Part shown: positions 1 to 12,204 of the stretch, in pieces
How positions within the stretch are numbered: position 1 is the first letter of the stretch
Layout of the letters: each line of letters starts with the position of its first letter
Assembly (NCBI RefSeq): GCF_003818135.1
Contig: NZ_RPOH01000062.1
Coordinates: forward strand, 1-64,000
Origin: Buttiauxella warmboldiae
GTDB taxonomy: Bacteria > Pseudomonadota > Gammaproteobacteria > Enterobacterales > Enterobacteriaceae
Reading direction: 5' to 3'
DNA: 64,000 nucleotides
The notes under the pieces: model-generated
The model's input: the letters and a program-made list of their open reading frames with translations, nothing else
What the model was told of the DNA's origin: nothing
Database searches by the model: none
Made by a program: the position numbers and the translations under genes

Positions 1-20
1 AGGCGCAATTGCGCCTTTTT
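1..20. terminator. palindromic terminator beyond cyoE
   Basis: GGCGCAATTGCGCC at 2-15 is a perfect 14-base palindrome followed by five T on the plus strand. It lies just past the cyoE stop and probably ends the cyo transcript, and perhaps also transcription coming from the left of the window. The bases to the left, needed to judge the minus-strand T tract, are outside the window. Confidence 0.6.
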
Positions 21-34
21 AAGCGGTTGTTGAC

Positions 35-922
35 TTACCAGACGTAAGTCAGCAGATTTTGCGAATCTGGCACCATAAAATCGATGGACATCATCACGCT
101 TAAAGAGGTGATGGCGACGATAGAAAAGACGAACAGCTTGCGCGCCCAGACTTTATCGTCTTCCACCTTATAACCGCGTAATGCCATGCCTAACCACCAG
201 ACGCTGACTGCGGCGGCAACCACCAGATATTTGTATCCGGCGTAGCCACCGAGCGTCAGCATTAGCGTCGCCACGGCAAACGCAATGATATACAGCGTGA
301 TGTGGTTCTTGGCGACTGAAATCCCTTTCACTACCGGCAACACCGGAATGTTAGCCGCCTGGTAATCTTTAAAGCGGAAGATGGCAATCGCATAGGAGTG
401 CGGCATCTGCCACAGGCTAAAGATAGCCAGCAGGATGAGCGCGCCGGTGTCGAACTCACCGGTCACCGCACAGTAGCCAATCACCGGCGGTGCGGCACCC
501 GACAGGCTGCCAATCAGCGTGCCGTAAACGGATTTGCGCTTCATGTACAGGCTATAAACGCCGACATAAACCACAAAGCCCATCACGCCTAACCACATAG
601 CCAGCGGGTTAGCACCAAACCACAGCAGCATAAAGCCAGCAATACCCAACAAGGTGGCGTATACCAGCGAGGTTTTCGGCGCAATCAGGCCTTTGACCAG
701 AACCCTGTTTTTGGTTCGCTCCATCTTGCGGTCGATATCGCGGTCGATGTAGTTGTTATAAACACAACCCGACGCCACGACCAGCGACACCCCCACCAGC
801 GTGGAGATAAACAGGGAATAATCAATACTGCCCTTTGAGGCCAGTAAAAATCCGCCAATGACAGAAATTAAATTGCCGAAAATAATTCCTGGTTTCGTTA
901 CTTGCAGGTATTGCTTAATCAT
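35..922 (-). CDS. cyoE: protoheme IX farnesyltransferase (heme O synthase)
   Basis: Transfers a farnesyl group from farnesyl diphosphate to heme B, making the heme O used by cytochrome bo3. It is a 295-residue integral membrane protein of the UbiA family. The aspartate-rich motif [15 protein letters not shown] near residue 70 binds prenyl diphosphate and Mg2+. A longer in-frame start exists at 967, but [12 protein letters not shown] at 922 matches the E. coli start and leaves an 11-base gap to cyoD. It is the last gene of cyoABCDE, so enzyme and cofactor supply are co-transcribed. Confidence 0.97.
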   Translation of the reverse strand: MIKQYLQVTKPGIIFGNLISVIGGFLLASKGSIDYSLFISTLVGVSLVVASGCVYNNYIDRDIDRKMERTKNRVLVKGLIAPKTSLVYATLLGIAGFMLLWFGANPLAMWLGVMGFVVYVGVYSLYMKRKSVYGTLIGSLSGAAPPVIGYCAVTGEFDTGALILLAIFSLWQMPHSYAIAIFRFKDYQAANIPVLPVVKGISVAKNHITLYIIAFAVATLMLTLGGYAGYKYLVVAAAVSVWWLGMALRGYKVEDDKVWARKLFVFSIVAITSLSVMMSIDFMVPDSQNLLTYVW

Positions 923-933
923 ACACGCCGCTC

Positions 934-1262
934 TTAGTGAACCATCATGTTCTGGTTGAGGTTCCACATAATCCAGATAGAGCCGACCACCAGAATGGCT
1001 ATTATCAGCGCGGTAAAGGCAAAGGCCACCAGGTTCCAGCGCTCCTCAGAAGAGGTGTTCATGTGCAGGAAGCACACCAGGTGAACCAGAATCTGTACCA
1101 CAGCACTTACCAGCACCACGCCAAGAATCACGGCGTGGGATGCCGTTCCCGACATCACCATCCAGAACGGGATTGCCGTCAGGATTATCGACAGGATAAA
1201 GCCGGTCAGGTAGGTTTTCACGCTACCGTGGTGGGCGCCTGCGTGTTCAGTTGAATGACTCA

Positions 1263-1263
<1 letters not shown>
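934..1263 (-). CDS. cyoD: cytochrome bo3 ubiquinol oxidase subunit IV
   Basis: Small subunit of the bo3 quinol oxidase, 109 residues with three predicted membrane helices. In the family it helps assemble the CuB site in subunit I and is not itself catalytic. The start MSHSTEHAG at 1263 overlaps the cyoC stop by one base (TAATG), typical of translational coupling, so the longer reading from 1308 is rejected. The length equals the E. coli subunit. Confidence 0.97.
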
Positions 1264-4822
<3,559 letters not shown>

Positions 4823-5185
4823 TTAACGACCTCAATTCCAGGGAGCTCTATTGTCGTTTAAAGTGTGAAGGCATTTTACGGGAAGGTTACATTACTGTAA
4901 ACATGAATGGCATGGTGTCAGTGTGGTGTTACCGGGTTCTGCCGTCAATGTCACACGGAATGCAACAATCTGTAAAATATCGGGATAGGTTGCCGGTGCG
5001 CTGGGTTATAACGAAAAGCAGGATTGAGATAAATAGCACGGGGTAATTGGTATAACCACTGCGTTGCCAGAACATAAATTTAACAATTTGGCATCAACTG
5101 ATGAACGAAGCGTGGTACCCATTTAATAATTAACAAGCTGAATCGGTTAAAGGCAGGATAAAAAGAATTTCCCGGCTAATAATTT
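4823..5185. promoter_or_regulatory. cyoA upstream region
   Basis: Non-coding, AT-rich stretch between cyoA and the ampG terminator, both genes reading leftward. It must hold the cyoABCDE promoter. In E. coli this region is controlled by ArcA, FNR and other regulators. I see TGTTTACAG and TGTAACC (minus strand, about 4885-4905) that loosely resemble ArcA direct repeats, but no match strong enough to call. No open reading frame stands out. Confidence 0.5.
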
Positions 5186-5262
5186 AAAAAAAGAGCGTTG
5201 ATTACGGGAAATAATTGGTTCAATCACTATCTGCGTATTAATTGAACAATGTAATCACGCTC
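5186..5262 (-). terminator. ampG terminator with long stem
   Basis: Read on the minus strand, GAGCGTGATTAC (5262-5251) pairs with GTAATCAACGCTC (5205-5193), a 12-base stem with one bulge, followed directly by seven T (5192-5186). The 45-base loop holds an inner inverted repeat, GTTCAAT/ATTGAAC (5218-5224 and 5241-5247). The position just after the ampG stop and the T tract support an intrinsic terminator that shields the cyo promoter. Confidence 0.75.
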
Positions 5263-5294
5263 CGCAACTTATTATTGCTATTTATCCTGCGGTT

Positions 5295-6770
5295 TTAGGC
5301 TAACGCCGTTTTCCGCAACGCCAGATAATCCAGTATGGCACCGAACACGATTCCCCCAATGGCAAACAGCGCGCCCCATTCGAGGAATTGAATGTTGAAG
5401 GCCCAGTTTGTCAGGCCGATGGCGTTGGCGATCAGCACCACCAGCCACACGCCGAGAAGTGCACAACCCACCATTAATGCCCGCAGAGCAAGCCGATAGG
5501 CGGATGCAAACTGGCTGCGTGGAATAAAACTGTCGGTATCCTGGGTATATTCCAGCGTGCTTTTACACACCAGCAGCAGCAGTATTCCCGGCACCGCCGC
5601 AACAACGGAGAATAAGTAAAACGTAGACCAGCCCTGCGCTTCAACAAACCAACCGGCAATAGGCCCAACGTAAACCCGGCCTACCGCTGAGAGCGCAGAA
5701 AGCAAAGCAAACTGCGTGGCGGAAAATGATTTATTACACAGCGTCATCAACAGCGCGACGAATGCGGCCGTTCCCATTCCTCCGCAAAGATTTTCGAAGA
5801 AAACCGCAGTCGCCATGCTCATCATATTTTTATCGCTAACCGCGAGTATCCAGTAACCCGCGTTGGATACCGCCTGCAAAATGCCAAAGATAAGCAGCGC
5901 GCGGAACAGTGACAGGCGCTGCATCAGGATGCCGCCGTAGAGCGCGCCGGCAATGGTGGCAACCAACCCCAGCGTTTTATTCACTACGCCGACTTCACCG
6001 GCATCAAAACCGACGCCGCGAATTAAAAAGGTGGTCGTCAGGCTCATGGCAAACGCATCGCCAAGCTTGTACAACACAATCAGCAGCAGAATAAGCCACG
6101 CATTGTTACGGCCAAAGAAATCACGCAGCGGTGCGACAACCGCTTGTTCGAGGCTTTTTGGCACCGGAATGGCATCTGTTGGCTCAGGGGCAAGTATTGT
6201 GGCGATAATACAGGGCAGCATTAATGCGGCCATCAGCCAGTACATTCCTTGCCAACCGAGATATCTATCTGCCAGCCACAGCGCTAAACCGCCGGAAACC
6301 AGCATGGCCAGGCGATAGCCCAGCACGCTAATCGCCGCGCCGGTGCCGCGTTCTTCTGCCGGGAGAATATCGGTTTTCCAGGCGTCAAAAACGATATCTT
6401 GCGAAGCCGAGCAGAATGCAATCACAACCGCCAGCGCGGCCATCCAGCGCAGCTGTGAGCCGGGTTCAAGAAACCCCATACCCGCAATAGCTAACAGCAG
6501 CAGGACCTGAGTCATCAGCAGCCAACCGCGACGACGCCCGAGCAGCGGTGGCGTATACCTGTCCATTATCGGCGACCACAGAAACTTAAACACGTAGGCC
6601 TGCCCGACGAGCGAGAAGAAACCAATGGTTTTAAGATCGATATTCTCAACCGTCATCCATGCCTGGAGCGTGCCGGAGGTAAGGGCGAGAGGGAGACCGG
6701 AGGCAAAGCCTAAAATCAAAAGGATGGCTGATTTAGGCTGCTGGAAGAGACGCAGATAGTGATTGGGCAT
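5295..6770 (-). CDS. ampG: muropeptide MFS transporter AmpG
   Basis: Inner-membrane permease that imports GlcNAc-anhydro-MurNAc muropeptides from the periplasm for cell-wall recycling. In species with inducible AmpC this also feeds the AmpR signal. It has 491 residues, as in E. coli, with about 14 hydrophobic segments. The start MPNHYLRLFQQPKSAILLILGFASG aligns with the E. coli N-terminus, and the loop DRYTPPLLGRRRGWL follows helix 2. It lies 48 bases after yajG with a hairpin between them, so the two are probably one operon. Confidence 0.97.
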   Translation of the reverse strand: MPNHYLRLFQQPKSAILLILGFASGLPLALTSGTLQAWMTVENIDLKTIGFFSLVGQAYVFKFLWSPIMDRYTPPLLGRRRGWLLMTQVLLLLAIAGMGFLEPGSQLRWMAALAVVIAFCSASQDIVFDAWKTDILPAEERGTGAAISVLGYRLAMLVSGGLALWLADRYLGWQGMYWLMAALMLPCIIATILAPEPTDAIPVPKSLEQAVVAPLRDFFGRNNAWLILLLIVLYKLGDAFAMSLTTTFLIRGVGFDAGEVGVVNKTLGLVATIAGALYGGILMQRLSLFRALLIFGILQAVSNAGYWILAVSDKNMMSMATAVFFENLCGGMGTAAFVALLMTLCNKSFSATQFALLSALSAVGRVYVGPIAGWFVEAQGWSTFYLFSVVAAVPGILLLLVCKSTLEYTQDTDSFIPRSQFASAYRLALRALMVGCALLGVWLVVLIANAIGLTNWAFNIQFLEWGALFAIGGIVFGAILDYLALRKTALA

Positions 6771-6784
6771 ACTTTGCTCTACAG

Positions 6785-6807
6785 CCAGCCCGCATGACGC
6801 GGGCTGG
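6785..6807 (-). other. hairpin in the yajG-ampG gap
   Basis: CCAGCCCGC at 6785-6793 and GCGGGCTGG at 6799-6807 form a nine-base GC-rich stem with a five-base loop, between the yajG stop and the ampG start. No T tract follows on the minus strand. It is more likely an RNA processing or attenuating structure inside the operon than a full terminator. Confidence 0.5.
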
Positions 6808-6818
6808 TGGGGTATTGA

Positions 6819-7397
6819 TTAACGAGCGTTCTGCTTAATAAAGTCGTGAACGCTGGTGTCCTGAGCCATATCCGCAATGGTATCGGTCAATACGGAGTTC
6901 ACCGCATTGGCAATATTCTTGTTGGTGGCCTGGAACGCCCCTTCTACGTTGTAGCTGGAACGGTAGTTTTTGGTCATCTTGCTGCCATTTTTTGCCGTCG
7001 CAATAATCACGATGTCAGCTTTAGTGGCAATGTTGTAACGCACGCTGCCCTGGGACACGTCGGCATACAGCTGATTGACGATGATTTGCAGATCGACCGG
7101 GCTGTTCGGCCCAATCATATAACCACGTGCGGTCATCTGTTTTTCCAGCACTTCTTGCAGCAAGAAGCGCAGGTCACGGGATGGCGTCAGCGTCACCAGC
7201 TGGTTATCACGAGAGACTTTGGCCAGCGCCTGGTCTTTACGTTGGTCCGCACCGTTGATACTAACCGTCACTCCCATCAGGCTTGGATCCTGCTGAGGCA
7301 AGCTGATAGTGGGGGAGACATCAATGGTGGTCGGTGGTGTTGCACAGCTGGCCAGCATAAATACGGCGACCAACGGGAATAATAATTTTTTTAACAT
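6819..7397 (-). CDS. yajG: lipoprotein YajG
   Basis: Outer-membrane lipoprotein of the YajG family, 192 residues, the same length as in E. coli. The signal peptide MLKKLLFPLVAVFMLASC ends in a lipobox with Cys18. The mature part is soluble, with a conserved central region (SLMGVTVSINGADQR) and the C-terminus HDFIKQNAR. Its molecular function is not established. It sits upstream of ampG in the same direction. Confidence 0.95.
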   Translation of the reverse strand: MLKKLLFPLVAVFMLASCATPPTTIDVSPTISLPQQDPSLMGVTVSINGADQRKDQALAKVSRDNQLVTLTPSRDLRFLLQEVLEKQMTARGYMIGPNSPVDLQIIVNQLYADVSQGSVRYNIATKADIVIIATAKNGSKMTKNYRSSYNVEGAFQATNKNIANAVNSVLTDTIADMAQDTSVHDFIKQNAR

Positions 7398-7703
7398 GTT
7401 TGCTATCTCAATGTACTCAAGGGGCAGGCAGAGAAAAAATCACGTCATCATAACACCGCGCCTGCCCAGGGGAAGTAGTTAACGCACGCAATTTCATCGC
7501 GTTGCGCTTTTTCTGAGCAGTTGCAAAGCTTTCTGACCATTTTGCCCGCGATTAGTGCCGTAACGCGATTAAACTAGCGGGAGTTGATGAACAAAATAAA
7601 ACGAAAGCTAAATAATTGTTGTAATTCCGTTATTAAAACGGCTAAAAGCGGCTAACATTTAAAGGGATGAGTGGCATCTCTACGTAGTCTGAGGAGAAAG
7701 TTC
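7398..7703. promoter_or_regulatory. divergent yajG/bolA intergenic region
   Basis: 306 bases between divergent genes, with no credible open reading frame. The segment before bolA is AT-rich and contains CGGCTAAAAGCGGCTAAC at about 7639-7656. This loosely recalls the CGGCAAGT -10 element of the E. coli bolA gearbox promoter, but no matching CTGCAA -35 element is clear. A good ribosome-binding site, GAGGAGA, lies at 7691-7697. Confidence 0.45.
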
Positions 7704-8021
7704 ATGATGATGCGCGAGCAAATAGAATCAAAATTAAGGGCTGCGTTTGAACCCGTGTTCCTGGAAGTCGTGGATGAAAGCTATCGTCACAATGTCCCGG
7801 CGGGTTCAGAGAGCCATTTTAAAGTTGTGCTGGTCAGCGACCGTTTTGCCGGGGAGCGTTTCTTAAATCGTCACCGTATGATTTATGGGACGTTAAGTGC
7901 TGAGCTCTCTACCAGCGTACATGCGCTGGCCCTGCACACCTACACCATTAAGGAATGGGAAGGGTTGCAGGATACGATTTTCGCCTCTCCACCCTGTCGT
8001 GGAGCCGGCTCAATCGCCTGA
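7704..8021 (+). CDS. bolA: morphogene regulator BolA
   Basis: BolA-family protein of 105 residues. In E. coli it is induced in stationary phase and stress, affects cell shape and biofilm, and works with monothiol glutaredoxins in Fe-S handling. The core [25 protein letters not shown] and the [16 protein letters not shown] helix are intact. I place the start at 7704 ([10 protein letters not shown]) because it follows GAGGAGA at the right distance and gives the family length; the upstream in-frame start at 7671 would add 11 unconserved residues. Confidence 0.96.
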   Translation: MMMREQIESKLRAAFEPVFLEVVDESYRHNVPAGSESHFKVVLVSDRFAGERFLNRHRMIYGTLSAELSTSVHALALHTYTIKEWEGLQDTIFASPPCRGAGSIA

Positions 8022-8089
8022 AGTTAATCTTCAGGCTTGCAACTGAGGGAACTTTTCCTTTATGTTGCGGTATATGAATCGTGTTTTAC

Positions 8090-8115
8090 ACAACGGCCTG
8101 CGGGCCGTTTTGTTT
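8090..8115 (+). terminator. bolA terminator
   Basis: ACGGCCTGCGGGCCGTTTTGTTTT: the stem ACGGCC/GGCCGT with a short loop is followed by a T-rich tract, about 70 bases after the bolA stop. Confidence 0.75.
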
Positions 8116-8376
8116 TGTCTGAAATCGCCCTCATTGTTGCGGGGCCAGGCAATAAATCCAAAAAAACTGTGAAAAGGGCCGCAGCAACACCGTGTTGCCG
8201 TTCTCGACTCACCTTGGTGATGCCGCTATAATGCTGCGTCTTATTTTTCGGAATGCCTTCGGGACGATTCTGACGACAGGGAATGTGATTCTGATTCAGA
8301 AGGCATCCCGGTTCTGCGGAGCGCAAATGCGCGCTTCCAGAGTTGACCGAGCACTGTGATTTTTTGAGGTAACAAG
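8116..8376 (+). promoter_or_regulatory. tig promoter and leader
   Basis: A perfect -10 box TATAAT lies at 8227-8232, preceded by TCGACT (four of six) at 8204-8209 with a 17-base spacer. Transcription from here gives a leader of about 138 bases. The leader contains an inverted repeat: GGAATGCCTTC at 8250-8260 against GAAGGCATCCC at 8299-8309, ten of eleven paired. No open reading frame in this stretch has a plausible start. Confidence 0.7.
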
Positions 8377-9675
8377 ATGCAAGTTTCAGTTGAAACCACT
8401 CAGGGCCTTGGCCGCCGTCTCACGATTACTATCGCTGCAGACAGCATCGAAACCGCTGTAAAAAGCGAGCTGGTCAACGTGGCAAAGAAAGCCCGTATCG
8501 ACGGTTTCCGTAAAGGAAAAGTACCGATGACTGTTATCGCACAACGCTATGGCGCATCCGTTCGCCAGGACGTGTTGGGCGAGCTGATGAGCCGCAACTT
8601 CGTTGATGCGATCATCAAAGAAAAAATCAACCCGGCCGGCGCACCAAACTACGTTCCAGGGGAATACAAACTGGGCGAAGACTTCACCTACGCGGTGGAA
8701 TTTGAAGTGTACCCGGAAGTTGAGCTGCAAGGTCTGGAAGCAATCGAAGTTGAAAAACCGGTTGTTGACGTGACTGACGAAGACGTTGATGCCATGCTGG
8801 ACACCCTGCGTAAGCAGCAGGCGACCTGGAAAGAGACTGACGCGGCTGCTGCGGCTGAAGATCGCGTCACTATCGACTTCACCGGCTCTGTAGACGGCGA
8901 AGTGTTCGAAGGCGGCAAAGCGTCTGACTTCGTACTGGCGATGGGCCAGGGTCGTATGATCCCGGGCTTCGAAGACGGCCTGGTGGGTCACAAAGCTGGC
9001 GAAGAGTTCACTATCGAAGTGACCTTCCCGGAAGATTACCACGCTGAAAACCTGAAAGATAAAGCGGCTAAGTTCGAGATCGTTCTGAAGAAAGTTGAAG
9101 AGCGTGAGCTGCCAGAATTTACTGAAGAATTCATCAAACGTTTCGGCGTGGAAGATGGTTCTGTTGCGGGTCTGCGCACCGAAGTTCGTAAAAACATGGA
9201 TCGCGAGCTGAAAGGCGCGGTGCGTAACCGCATCAAATCTCAGGCAATCGACGGTCTGGTTAACGCGAATAACATCGACGTTCCAGCAGCGCTTATCGAC
9301 AGCGAAATCGACGTTCTGCGTCGCCAGGCTGCACAGCGTTTTGGTGGCAACGAGAAACAAGCGCTGGAACTGCCGCGTGAACTGTTCGAAGAACAGGCTA
9401 AACGCCGCGTTGTTGTTGGCCTGCTGCTGGGTGAAGTGATTCGCACCCACGAGCTGAAAGCGGACGAAGAGCGCGTAAAAGGTCTGATCGAAGAAATGGC
9501 TTCTGCCTACGAAGATCCGGCTGAAGTTGTTGAGTTCTATGGCAAAAACAAAGAACTGATGGACAACATGCGTAATGTTGCGCTGGAAGAACAAGCCGTT
9601 GAAGCCGTACTGTCTAAAGCGAAAGTGTCTGAAAAAGCCACTACCTTTAGCGAACTGATGAACCAGCAAGCGTAA
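8377..9675 (+). CDS. tig: trigger factor (ribosome-bound chaperone and PPIase)
   Basis: Cytosolic chaperone that docks at the ribosome exit tunnel and folds nascent chains. It has 432 residues, as in E. coli. Domains in order: N-terminal ribosome-binding domain (about 1-118) with the signature GFRKGKVPM near residue 44; an FKBP-type prolyl isomerase domain (about 150-245, [19 protein letters not shown]); and the helical C-terminal chaperone arms. ATG at 8377 follows TGAGG. It heads the quality-control block tig-clpP-clpX-lon, although terminators separate the units. Confidence 0.98.
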   Translation: MQVSVETTQGLGRRLTITIAADSIETAVKSELVNVAKKARIDGFRKGKVPMTVIAQRYGASVRQDVLGELMSRNFVDAIIKEKINPAGAPNYVPGEYKLGEDFTYAVEFEVYPEVELQGLEAIEVEKPVVDVTDEDVDAMLDTLRKQQATWKETDAAAAAEDRVTIDFTGSVDGEVFEGGKASDFVLAMGQGRMIPGFEDGLVGHKAGEEFTIEVTFPEDYHAENLKDKAAKFEIVLKKVEERELPEFTEEFIKRFGVEDGSVAGLRTEVRKNMDRELKGAVRNRIKSQAIDGLVNANNIDVPAALIDSEIDVLRRQAAQRFGGNEKQALELPRELFEEQAKRRVVVGLLLGEVIRTHELKADEERVKGLIEEMASAYEDPAEVVEFYGKNKELMDNMRNVALEEQAVEAVLSKAKVSEKATTFSELMNQQA

Positions 9676-9716
9676 GCATCATTTTGGTATCATCGCCAGA
9701 AGAGTGCTGCATCAAG

Positions 9717-9747
9717 CCCGTCACCTCATAGTGGCGGGTTTTTTTTA
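9717..9747 (+). terminator. tig terminator
   Basis: CCCGTCAC CTCATA GTGGCGGG followed by eight T. The eight-base stem includes one G-T pair. It lies about 40 bases after the tig stop. Confidence 0.85.
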
Positions 9748-9818
9748 TCAGCAACGCCCCGAAAAACCATCAATAAAACGCAGTTTCAGGGTTAGCGTAA
9801 CAACAAAAGGTTGTTATG

Positions 9819-9847
9819 CTTGAAACAGGGCAAGCTCACCCCCATAC
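9819..9847 (+). promoter_or_regulatory. sigma-32 (heat-shock) promoter of clpP
   Basis: CTTGAAA at 9819-9825 and CCCCATAC at 9840-9847 with a 14-base spacer match the RpoH consensus CTTGAAA-N13-15-CCCCATNT closely. The clpP start is about 146 bases further on. The rest of the tig-clpP gap (9676-9992) shows no gene. Confidence 0.8.
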
Positions 9848-9992
9848 CTACGGGTAGGACACGACACAGAAACCCTGGTTGATAATCCGTCCAGATAAGG
9901 TTGCGAGACGCAAGGAGCATAGTCTTCTTATATCGTCTCAAGTAGAATCAGTGCAGTAGGTATCGAAGGCTTAATTATTCCAGGAGACGGAA

Positions 9993-10616
9993 ATGTCATA
10001 CAGTGGCGAAAGAGATCAATTTGCACCCCATATGGCCCTGGTGCCGATGGTTGTTGAACAGACATCGCGTGGCGAGCGTTCATACGATATCTATTCCCGT
10101 CTGCTCAAGGAACGTGTCATCTTCCTGACGGGCCAGGTTGAAGACCACATGGCTAACCTGATCGTAGCGCAGATGCTGTTCCTGGAAGCAGAAAACCCAG
10201 AAAAAGACATCTATCTCTACATCAACTCACCGGGTGGCGTGATTACCGCCGGGATGTCTATTTACGATACGATGCAATTTATTAAACCTGACGTCAGCAC
10301 CATCTGTATGGGCCAGGCCTGTTCTATGGGCGCTTTCCTGCTGACTGCTGGCGCTAAAGGCAAGCGTTTCTGCTTGCCAAACTCACGAGTGATGATTCAC
10401 CAGCCGCTGGGTGGCTATCAGGGACAGGCAACGGATATTGAAATCCATGCGCGTGAAATCCTGAAAGTGAAAGCTCGCATGAATGAACTCATGGCGCAAC
10501 ATACGGGCAAATCTCTTGAAGAAATAGAGAGAGACACCGAACGCGATCGTTTCCTCGCTGCAGGTGAAGCGGTAGAGTACGGCTTAGTTGATTCAATCCT
10601 GACTCACCGTAGCTAA
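9993..10616 (+). CDS. clpP: ATP-dependent Clp protease proteolytic subunit
   Basis: Serine protease that forms the 14-subunit chamber used with ClpX or ClpA to degrade tagged and misfolded proteins. It has 207 residues. The catalytic triad is Ser111 (in GQACSMGAF), His136 (in MIHQPLGG) and Asp185 (in ERDTERDRF), counting from the precursor start. The short N-terminal propeptide ends near Met14. One difference from E. coli is Cys instead of Ala at position 110, next to the nucleophile. ATG at 9993 follows an AGGAG element. clpX follows after 130 bases. Confidence 0.98.
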   Translation: MSYSGERDQFAPHMALVPMVVEQTSRGERSYDIYSRLLKERVIFLTGQVEDHMANLIVAQMLFLEAENPEKDIYLYINSPGGVITAGMSIYDTMQFIKPDVSTICMGQACSMGAFLLTAGAKGKRFCLPNSRVMIHQPLGGYQGQATDIEIHAREILKVKARMNELMAQHTGKSLEEIERDTERDRFLAAGEAVEYGLVDSILTHRS

Positions 10617-10746
10617 CGCCCAAAAATAGTGGACCGTATACTATAGTTGCAGTAGCGGCTCATAGCGCGCTTACGATTGGCTGCGCCGTAGAATGGCACT
10701 TGCGCCGTCCCTGATGGCGCAAAGAAACAGAAAAGAGGTTTTACTG

Positions 10747-12021
10747 ATGACAGATAAGCGCAAAGACGGTTCAGGCAAACTGCTGTACTGCTCTTTTTGC
10801 GGCAAAAGCCAGCATGAAGTGCGTAAACTGATTGCCGGGCCGTCAGTGTATATCTGCGATGAGTGTGTCGACTTATGTAACGACATTATTCGCGAAGAGA
10901 TCAAAGAAGTCGCCCCGCATCGCGAGCGTAGTGCGCTGCCAACGCCGCATGAAATCCGCCACCATCTCGATGACTATGTCATCGGCCAGGAACAGGCTAA
11001 AAAAGTCCTGGCGGTTGCGGTTTACAACCACTACAAGCGTCTGCGTAATGGCGACAGCACCAACGGTATCGAACTGGGCAAAAGTAACATTCTGCTTATC
11101 GGGCCGACGGGAAGCGGGAAAACCCTGCTGGCTGAAACCCTGGCGCGTTTGCTGGATGTTCCCTTCACCATGGCTGATGCCACAACGTTGACCGAAGCGG
11201 GTTACGTGGGTGAAGACGTTGAAAACATCATCCAGAAACTGCTGCAGAAGTGCGATTACGATGTGCAAAAAGCACAGCGCGGTATCGTGTATATCGATGA
11301 GATTGACAAAATCTCCCGCAAATCTGATAACCCGTCCATCACCCGTGATGTGTCTGGTGAAGGCGTGCAGCAGGCGTTGCTGAAACTTATCGAAGGTACC
11401 GTTGCCGCGGTTCCACCGCAGGGTGGCCGTAAGCATCCGCAGCAGGAATTCTTGCAGGTTGATACCTCCAAGATTCTGTTTATCTGTGGTGGTGCATTCG
11501 CAGGCCTCGACAAAGTTATCGCTAACCGCGTCGAAACAGGTTCAGGCATTGGCTTTGGCGCCACGGTAAAAGGCAAATCTCAGAAAGCGACCGAAGGGCA
11601 GCTGTTGGGCCAGGTCGAGCCAGAGGATTTGATCAAGTTTGGTCTGATCCCTGAGTTCATCGGCCGTCTGCCGGTGGTGGCGACGCTGACCGAACTGAGT
11701 GAAGAAGCGCTGATTCAAATCCTGAAAGAGCCGAAAAATGCCCTGACTAAGCAGTACCAGGCGCTGTTCAATCTGGAAGGTGTGGATCTGGAATTCCGCG
11801 ACGAAGCGCTGGATGCCATTGCGAAGAAAGCCATGGCGCGTAAAACCGGCGCTCGTGGTCTGCGTTCCATCGTTGAAGGCGCGCTGCTCGATACCATGTA
11901 TGACCTTCCTTCGATGGAAGACGTCGAGAAAGTGGTGATTGACGAGTCCGTCATCGACGGTCAAAGCAAACCATTGTTAATTTATGGTAAGCCGGAAGCG
12001 CAGCAGGCATCCGGTGAATAA
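10747..12021 (+). CDS. clpX: ATP-dependent Clp protease ATP-binding subunit ClpX
   Basis: AAA+ unfoldase that recognises ssrA and other degrons and feeds substrates to ClpP. It has 424 residues. The N-terminal zinc domain shows Cys15, Cys18, Cys37 and Cys40; then come Walker A GPTGSGKT (about 119), Walker [10 protein letters not shown], the GYVGEDVE pore loop, and the IGF loop ([12 protein letters not shown]) that docks on ClpP. The start at 10747 ([11 protein letters not shown]) matches E. coli and follows AAAGAGG; a longer frame from 10693 is unconserved. The gene follows clpP and ends in a clear terminator. Confidence 0.98.
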   Translation: MTDKRKDGSGKLLYCSFCGKSQHEVRKLIAGPSVYICDECVDLCNDIIREEIKEVAPHRERSALPTPHEIRHHLDDYVIGQEQAKKVLAVAVYNHYKRLRNGDSTNGIELGKSNILLIGPTGSGKTLLAETLARLLDVPFTMADATTLTEAGYVGEDVENIIQKLLQKCDYDVQKAQRGIVYIDEIDKISRKSDNPSITRDVSGEGVQQALLKLIEGTVAAVPPQGGRKHPQQEFLQVDTSKILFICGGAFAGLDKVIANRVETGSGIGFGATVKGKSQKATEGQLLGQVEPEDLIKFGLIPEFIGRLPVVATLTELSEEALIQILKEPKNALTKQYQALFNLEGVDLEFRDEALDAIAKKAMARKTGARGLRSIVEGALLDTMYDLPSMEDVEKVVIDESVIDGQSKPLLIYGKPEAQQASGE

Positions 12022-12050
12022 TTCGCCAAAATAACCAGTCAGTTAGTATA

Positions 12051-12076
12051 AAAAGGGGGATTTATATCCCCCTTTT
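12051..12076 (+). terminator. clpX terminator
   Basis: AAAAGGGGGA TTTATA TCCCCCTTTT is a ten-base perfect stem with the T run forming part of its right arm, about 30 bases after the clpX stop. The A/T symmetry would let it work in both directions. Confidence 0.85.
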
Positions 12077-12095
12077 GCTTTTCCTTCATTCCTGC

Positions 12096-12124
12096 CATTG
12101 AATGTGCGTGAAACATCCCAATAT
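12096..12124 (+). promoter_or_regulatory. sigma-32 (heat-shock) promoter of lon
   Basis: CATTGAA at 12096-12102 and CCCAATAT at 12117-12124 with a 14-base spacer correspond to the known E. coli lon heat-shock promoter; the surrounding bases (GAATGTG, GAAACATCCC, ATACTGAC) are also alike. The match is weaker than at clpP. Confidence 0.7.
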
Positions 12125-12204
12125 ACTGACTTACTTGTTGGTGGTGCCACGAGAGCGGAGGCATCGCCCCATCACCAGGCGGACCTTAACTAAGAGAGAG
12201 CTCT

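Noticed and set aside
8037-8326. Short frames on both strands between bolA and tig
   Set aside because: They cover the bolA terminator and the tig promoter and have no start signals or similarity.
8386-9669. 427-residue open frame antisense to tig
   Set aside because: It mirrors the well-supported tig gene codon for codon, is rich in Phe, His, Val and Arg as reverse readings of biased codons are, and resembles no family.
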